64,000 bases of DNA from Micromonospora matsumotoense (GTDB lineage: Bacteria; Actinomycetota; Actinomycetes; Mycobacteriales; Micromonosporaceae). Location: NCBI RefSeq assembly GCF_900091525.1, contig NZ_FMCU01000009.1, forward strand, positions 124,001 through 188,000. The letters run 5' to 3'. The translations under genes and the position numbers were made by a program. The notes under the pieces are model-generated. The model saw nothing but the letters and a program-made list of their open reading frames with translations, searched no databases and was not told the DNA's origin. This document shows positions 59,974-64,000 of the stretch, piece by piece; the stretch's first letter is position 1; each line of letters starts with the position of its first letter.

Positions 59974-59979
59974 AGCCTA
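59974..59979 (-). promoter_or_regulatory. TAGGCT -10 element before nth
   Basis: TAGGCT on the minus strand ends seven bases before GTG 59966. Confidence 0.45.
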
Positions 59980-60017
59980 CGTCGCCGCCCCGACGCACCG
60001 CCGGGCCACGCCGCCGG

Positions 60018-61172
60018 TCAGCCGGCGTCGGGCGGGCTGATCTTCCCCTTGCCGTCGAACCGTGCCCCGGTACGCGGGAAGTCGTTGCCGCTGAGCTGCT
60101 TGACCAGCCCGAGCCCCTGGTCGGCGGAGTCCATCCCCGGCTTGCCCACCGAACTCATCCGGGTGGAGGTGAACGAGCCGCCGGCGAAGCTGCCGTCCGG
60201 CTTGAGGGAGACCTTCAGCACCCCGCCCCAGCCGAGCCGGCCGGTCGGGTTGAGCGACCGGGCGCCCCCGGCGAAGTTGCCCAGGCTGTAGGCGATCAGC
60301 CGGCCCTGGTAGAACTCCATCCCGCGCAGCACGTGCGGGCCGTGCCCGACGATCAGGTCGGCCCCGGCGTCGATCATGGCGTGGGAGAACTTCACCGGAT
60401 CGCCCCGGTTCTCGCCGAGGAACATCTCGGTGCCCGGCCGGACCCGGGTCTTGTCCGACCCCTCGCCACCCATGTGCACCTGCACCACGACCAGGTCGGC
60501 CATGGTGGCGGCCTTCTCGACGACCCCCTTGGCGGCGTCGATGTCGACCAGGCTGTTGGACCAGGGGTACGACGAGAAGCCGGCCACCGCGACCTTCACC
60601 CCGCCGACCTCGACCACGGTGATCTGGTCCGGCGCACCGGTGTGCTTCAGGCCGTGCTTCTCCAGCGCCTGCTGGGTGTTCTCGTAGCCCTGCGGGCCGA
60701 AGTCGTAGCCATGGTTGTTGGCCTGGTTGAGCAGCTGGAAACCGGCGTCCTTGAGGTGCCCGGCGTACTCCGGCGGCACCCGGAACTGGTAGCAGTTGCT
60801 GGCGTTCGCGCCGCACTTGCCGGTGCCGGTGTCGGTGGTGAGCGGCTCTTCCAGGTTGCCCATCACCAGGTCGGCCTTGAGCGCGCCCTTGACCTCGTCG
60901 AAGAAGCCCTTGCCGCCGTTGGCGGGCAGCCGGGACGGGGCCATCCCCATCACGATGTCCCCGGTGGCCGACAGGGTGACCGCCTCGTCCTTGCCGGTCG
61001 CCCCGGTGGTCGGCACCGGGGAGCCGCTGGCCCCACCGCCACCGCCCGGTCGCCAGACCGGGTCCGGGGTGTCGCGCTGGGCGCAGCCGGCGAGGAGCAC
61101 GGCGAGCAACGCGCCGGCGGCGAACGCGGCGCGGCGGCGGGGACGGGGCTGGGGGAAGGCGGCAGAGTACAT
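60018..61172 (-). CDS. CapA-family (poly-gamma-glutamate synthesis type) lipoprotein
   Basis: The 384-residue product has a lipobox (LLAVLLAGC) and a metallophosphoesterase-like CapA domain: SATGDIVMG (about 66), NLEEPLT, NQANNHGYDFG (about 150), VQVHMGGEG, and VGHGPHVLRG (about 275). CapA proteins take part in poly-gamma-glutamate export or in cell-wall hydrolysis in some bacteria; no capB or capC is nearby, so the role here is open. ATG 61172 follows TAGCGT by eight bases. Confidence 0.88.
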   Translation of the reverse strand: MYSAAFPQPRPRRRAAFAAGALLAVLLAGCAQRDTPDPVWRPGGGGGASGSPVPTTGATGKDEAVTLSATGDIVMGMAPSRLPANGGKGFFDEVKGALKADLVMGNLEEPLTTDTGTGKCGANASNCYQFRVPPEYAGHLKDAGFQLLNQANNHGYDFGPQGYENTQQALEKHGLKHTGAPDQITVVEVGGVKVAVAGFSSYPWSNSLVDIDAAKGVVEKAATMADLVVVQVHMGGEGSDKTRVRPGTEMFLGENRGDPVKFSHAMIDAGADLIVGHGPHVLRGMEFYQGRLIAYSLGNFAGGARSLNPTGRLGWGGVLKVSLKPDGSFAGGSFTSTRMSSVGKPGMDSADQGLGLVKQLSGNDFPRTGARFDGKGKISPPDAG

Positions 61173-61180
61173 CGCCCGCG

Positions 61181-61186
61181 ACGCTA
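61181..61186 (-). promoter_or_regulatory. TAGCGT -10 element before the CapA gene
   Basis: TAGCGT on the minus strand ends eight bases before ATG 61172. Confidence 0.35.
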
Positions 61187-61228
61187 CCGGGTGGGTAATC
61201 GACCGACGACGGCCGATCGGACGGAAGT

Positions 61229-62047
61229 TCAGCACGACCGCTGCTGCGACCACGGGACACAGGGCACCGACCCGCCGTCGCGGACCGCCGCGTGGACGAC
61301 CCGGGCCAGCGGCGCGCCCCAGGTCGACCGGGGGCCGCCGTACGGCTCCGCCCCGCCGGGCGGCGGGCAGAGCACGGTGACCGCGTCGGTGGGGGTGCCG
61401 GTGCCCGGCAGACCGAGTTCCCCGATCGCCTGGCACTTCGCCTCGGTGGCGGTGGCGACCGCGTTCACCAGCGCGGCGTCGCCGAGCGCGGCCGGCACGT
61501 AGACGACGATGTTGACCGTCCCCACCCGCGCCGGAGCCGGGGCGGCGGGCTGGTCCGGGGCCGGGGCCTGGAGCTGCGCCGGGGTTCCGGGCTGCGCCGG
61601 GGCCTGGAGCTGGGCGGGGGTGCCGGGCTGCGCCGGGGCCTGAAGCTGGGCGGGGGCCTGGAGCTGGGCGGGGGCCTGGAGCTGGGCGGGGGCCTGGAGC
61701 TGGGCGGGGGCGGCGGCCCAGAGGGGGGTGCCGAGGCCGACGGTGACCCAGGCCCGTACCCCGGTGTCGGTCCGGGTCACCACCTCGGCGACGTCCACGC
61801 CGGTCAGCAGGCCGATCCCGGGCCCGTCGAGGCCGAGCCGGTCGGCGAGCGCGGCCAGGTGGGCCGCCGGGTCGTCCCGGTGGTACGACATCGGCACGGT
61901 CGCATTGACCACCCACTGACGTACGCCGACCCCGCCACCGAGCGGACCGGAGCTGACCGCCCGCAGTGGCGAGCGGGCCCGCCACACCAGGAGTGGAATG
62001 TCCCATCCGTCCTCGGGGCGGTGGGTCAGCACGGGGTCGCTCAGCAC
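61229..62047 (-). CDS. cbiZ: CbiZ-like adenosylcobinamide amidohydrolase
   Basis: The 272-residue product matches CbiZ proteins: VTVGLGTPLWA after a TGVDV segment, then GTVNIVVYVPAALGDAAL, NAVATATEAKCQA and GTPTDAVTVLCPP followed by a conserved YGGPRSTWGAPLARVVH. CbiZ salvages cobinamide for B12 synthesis. Between the two conserved parts (about residues 113-165) lies a low-complexity insert of AQLQAP and AQPGTP hexamers made by tandem repeats. GTG 62047 follows TAGGGT by six bases. No other cobalamin gene or riboswitch is seen nearby. Confidence 0.82.
   Translation of the reverse strand: MLSDPVLTHRPEDGWDIPLLVWRARSPLRAVSSGPLGGGVGVRQWVVNATVPMSYHRDDPAAHLAALADRLGLDGPGIGLLTGVDVAEVVTRTDTGVRAWVTVGLGTPLWAAAPAQLQAPAQLQAPAQLQAPAQLQAPAQPGTPAQLQAPAQPGTPAQLQAPAPDQPAAPAPARVGTVNIVVYVPAALGDAALVNAVATATEAKCQAIGELGLPGTGTPTDAVTVLCPPPGGAEPYGGPRSTWGAPLARVVHAAVRDGGSVPCVPWSQQRSC
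61561..61712. repeat. 18-bp tandem repeats inside the CbiZ-like gene
   Basis: About eight units of 18 bp, consensus GGGGCCTGGAGCTGGGCG on the plus strand, encode AQLQAP (six units) or AQPGTP (two units). The frame is maintained. The near-identical rightmost units suggest recent expansion. Confidence 0.85.
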
Positions 62048-62053
62048 CCGGCC

Positions 62054-62059
62054 ACCCTA
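62054..62059 (-). promoter_or_regulatory. TAGGGT -10 element before the CbiZ-like gene
   Basis: TAGGGT on the minus strand ends six bases before GTG 62047. Confidence 0.4.
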
Positions 62060-62267
62060 CGACCAGCGGCGACAACTGCCGGTGAGCAGGTGGTTGGGGC
62101 GGATGATCGTAGTGTCCGATCGGGTCGGCGGGGTTACGCCCAACGATCAAGATTCCCGGGGTGCAGCTCTGATTCGTCCTCACATGCGCCTAGACTTGGC
62201 GGCGCGCGAGGGATCAGCGGACGGCGGACCCGGCCGAGGGACGGCAGCGCGCAACCGGAGGTGCGCG

Positions 62268-62945
62268 ATGGATGAGGTACTGGCTCGCAGCGGGATCTTC
62301 CAGGGTGTCGACCCGGAGGCTGCCGAGGCGCTCGCCAAGGAGATGGAGACGATCGACGTCCGCAAGGGCGAGATCGTGTTCAACGAGGGCGAGCCCGGCG
62401 ACAGTCTCTACATCCTCCTGTCAGGCAAGATCAAGGTCGGGCGTCGGGCAGCCGACGGCCGGCAGAACCTGATCGCGGTGATGGGCCCGTCGGACATGGT
62501 CGGCGAGCTGTCGCTCTTCGACCCCGGCCCGCGCACGGCCACCGCGACCGCGGTCACCGACACCCGGCTGGTCCGGCTGCGCAAGCAGGCGCTGCGGCCC
62601 TGGCTCAACAACCGGCCCGAGATCGCCGAGCAGTTGTTGCGGGTGCTGGCCCGTAGGCTGCGCCGGACGAACGACTCGCTGGCCGACCTGATCTTCACCG
62701 ACGTGCCGGGCCGGGTCGCCAAGAACCTGCTCCAGATGGCCGGCCGGTTCGGCACCCGCGACGGCGGCGTGCTGCGGGTGACCCACGACCTGACCCAGGA
62801 GGAGATCGCCCAGCTCGTCGGCGCCTCCCGCGAGACGGTCAACAAGGCGCTCGCCGACTTCGCCTCGCGGGGCTGGCTGCGGCTGGACGGCAAGAGCATC
62901 ATCATCCTCGACCCGGAGCGTCTCGCCCGCCGCGCCCGGGTCTGA
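62268..62945 (+). CDS. crp: Crp/Fnr family transcriptional regulator
   Basis: The 225-residue product has a cyclic-nucleotide-binding fold (about 1-120, GEPGDSLYILLSGKIKV and GELSLFDPGPRTATA, with the phosphate-contact Arg-Thr) and a C-terminal winged helix (about 145-220, LTQEEIAQLVGASRETVNKAL). It matches actinobacterial Crp (Mycobacterium Rv3676 type), a global regulator responding to cAMP. ATG 62268 has GGAGG six bases upstream. A perfect terminator hairpin follows. Confidence 0.95.
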   Translation: MDEVLARSGIFQGVDPEAAEALAKEMETIDVRKGEIVFNEGEPGDSLYILLSGKIKVGRRAADGRQNLIAVMGPSDMVGELSLFDPGPRTATATAVTDTRLVRLRKQALRPWLNNRPEIAEQLLRVLARRLRRTNDSLADLIFTDVPGRVAKNLLQMAGRFGTRDGGVLRVTHDLTQEEIAQLVGASRETVNKALADFASRGWLRLDGKSIIILDPERLARRARV

Positions 62946-62964
62946 CCGACACCGCGTACGCACC

Positions 62965-63000
62965 CGAGCCAGGGCCGCCCCGACCGGCGGCCCTGGCTCG
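62965..63000 (+). terminator. Terminator hairpin after crp
   Basis: CGAGCCAGGGCCGCC (62965-62979), a 6-base loop CCGACC, and GGCGGCCCTGGCTCG (62986-63000): a perfect 15-bp stem 19 bases after the crp stop. Confidence 0.8.
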
Positions 63001-63131
63001 TTCGCGTGCCGGTCCGGCCGGCGACTGTTCCGCCCGCCCCGTGCCGGCCTCGGTGATCCGGTCACCGGTACCCGATCTGCCCGGCGCAGAATTTCTCGAC
63101 AATCCTGCTCGCGGTGCGCGACCGTGGACCG

Positions 63132-63875
63132 ATGCGGGAACGGGTCGCGGTGCTCTCCGACGTCCACGGCGCGCTACCCGCGCTGGAGGCGGTGCTGGCC
63201 GAGCCGGAGGTGACCGCCGCCGACCTGGTCGTGGTGACCGGTGACGTGGCGGCCGGCCCGCAGCCGGTCGAGGTGCTGGACCTGCTGGCCGGGCTGGGTC
63301 CCCGGGTCCGCTGGGTACGCGGCAACGCCGACCGGGAACTGGTGCAGGCCCGCGCCGGCCGGCCGTCGGAGCACGACGTCTCGAACTGGGCGGCCGACCA
63401 ACTCCGGGCCGACCAGGTGGACCTGCTGGCCGCGCTGCCGCTGACGCTCACCCTCCCGGTCGCCGGCCTCGGCCCGGTGCTCTTCTGCCACGCCACCCCC
63501 CGCGACGACGAGGAGGTGGTGCTGGTCGACTCCCGGCCGGCCCGCTGGGCGGAGGTGTTCGCCGGGCTGCCCGCGCAGGTGCGCACCGTGGTCTGCGGGC
63601 ACACCCACATGCCGTTCACCCGGCTGGTCGACCGCCGCCTGGTGGTCAATCCGGGCAGTGTGGGCATGCCGTACGGCGGGCCGGGGGCGTACTGGGCGCT
63701 GCTCGGCCCCGGGGTGCAGCTGCGCCGTACGGCGTTCGACGTCGACGCGGCCTGTGCCCGGGTCGCCACCGAGTCGGGCTACCCGGACGCCGCCGCCTGG
63801 GCCGACGAGTATCTGCGCTCCCGGCACAGCGACCTCGACGCGCTCACCGCCTTCGCCCCGCGCGACGGCCGCTGA
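63132..63875 (+). CDS. Metallophosphoesterase, YfcE-like
   Basis: A 247-residue calcineurin-like phosphoesterase. The metal-binding motifs appear in order: SDVHG (about 9), VVTGDVAAG (about 41), RGNADRE (about 70), CHATPRDDEE (about 122) and CGHTHMP (about 160), followed by NPGSVGMPYGG. It probably cleaves phosphodiesters or nucleotide phosphates; the substrate is unknown. ATG 63132 is used; GTG 63114 in frame is possible, and neither has a clear ribosome binding site. Confidence 0.9.
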   Translation: MRERVAVLSDVHGALPALEAVLAEPEVTAADLVVVTGDVAAGPQPVEVLDLLAGLGPRVRWVRGNADRELVQARAGRPSEHDVSNWAADQLRADQVDLLAALPLTLTLPVAGLGPVLFCHATPRDDEEVVLVDSRPARWAEVFAGLPAQVRTVVCGHTHMPFTRLVDRRLVVNPGSVGMPYGGPGAYWALLGPGVQLRRTAFDVDAACARVATESGYPDAAAWADEYLRSRHSDLDALTAFAPRDGR

Positions 63876-63947
63876 CCAGCCATCGTCTCGACAGCACCGG
63901 GAGCACCAGCGGACCGGGCCGGAGCACCCCGGGCAAAAAAGTCAGGC

Positions 63948-63976
63948 TTGACTGTTTGTTTCGACGGCGGCACGCT
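63948..63976 (+). promoter_or_regulatory. Promoter at the right edge
   Basis: TTGACT (63948-63953), 17 bases, CACGCT (63971-63976), then six bases to a GTG at 63983. The -35 is near consensus; the spacing and short leader fit a leaderless promoter of the next gene. Confidence 0.5.
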
Positions 63977-63982
63977 GTTCCC

Positions 63983-64000
63983 GTGTCTGCCGCCCCGACC
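63983..64000 (+). CDS. Possible 5' end of the next gene
   Basis: Six codons (GTG TCT GCC GCC CCG ACC; M/V-S-A-A-P-T) begin six bases after the predicted -10 and run off the window. Too short to identify; the call rests on the promoter alone. Confidence 0.35.

Noticed and set aside
62140..62170. GATCAAGATTCCCGG as a third copy of the palindromic element
   Set aside because: No matching second arm was found nearby, and the shared part is too short to mean anything.

Overview
This 64 kb window is chromosomal DNA of a very GC-rich actinomycete, most likely a member of the Micromonosporaceae (Micromonospora-like). The reasons are the codon use, the many GTG starts, an Lsr2 nucleoid protein next to lysS, ESX-type secretion genes, a MarP-Nudix-TlpA-nth-crp neighbourhood of the actinobacterial kind, and runs of genes that appear to be translated without leaders. 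The genus is inferred; no rRNA or other phylogenetic marker is present. I saw no tRNA, rRNA, CRISPR array, transposase, integrase or phage gene.

Layout. 1-9.6 kb: the 5' end of lsr2, lysS, a methyltransferase, then a minus-strand cofactor block (coaX, nadC, nadB, a lipoprotein with two septum-formation domains, panD, panC and a DUF2520 Rossmann protein that could be the missing ketopantoate reductase). 9.9-12.3 kb: a MidA/NDUFAF7-like methyltransferase translationally coupled to an orphan nuoD. 12.3-21 kb: a long disordered membrane protein, an osmolyte (OpuB/ProU-like) ABC importer, and small membrane proteins including an orphan RbsC-like permease. 21-22.9 kb: folP-folB-folK-DUF3180.

22.9-36.4 kb is the most unusual part. 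It lies between folP and folE, genes that normally sit together in actinobacteria. It holds a compact type IV secretion-like locus: VirB2-like pilin, PrgI/VirB3-like, VirB4 ATPase, VirB6-like, VirB8-like, a lytic transglycosylase/M23 peptidase, a 200-residue protein with an internal duplication, and a divergent second VirB8-like protein. No relaxase or ordinary coupling ATPase is visible. Next to it are an FtsK/EccC-like protein whose two P-loops have both lost the lysine, a 56-codon ORF linked by 4-base overlaps on both sides, and a coiled-coil membrane protein.

36.4-45.6 kb: folE, ftsH, hpt, then a GlxA-type regulator and gamma-glutamyltransferase interposed before tilS and a zincin-type protease. 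45.7-56.3 kb: dacB, ppa, a reduced ESX (type VII) set of eccD, eccC and mycP without EsxA/B, EccB or EccE, then a PAP2 phosphatase. 56.4-64 kb: marP, a Nudix hydrolase, a TlpA-like lipoprotein, nth, a CapA-family lipoprotein, a CbiZ-like protein carrying a tandem-repeat insertion, crp, a metallophosphoesterase and a promoter at the right edge.

Two patterns run through the window. One is a dispersed intergenic repeat that sits just in front of cofactor and transporter genes. The other is a recurrent TANNNT box 6-8 bases before start codons, typical of leaderless mRNAs. Long open frames antisense to real genes (up to more than 1,000 codons) are products of the high GC content and were not annotated.
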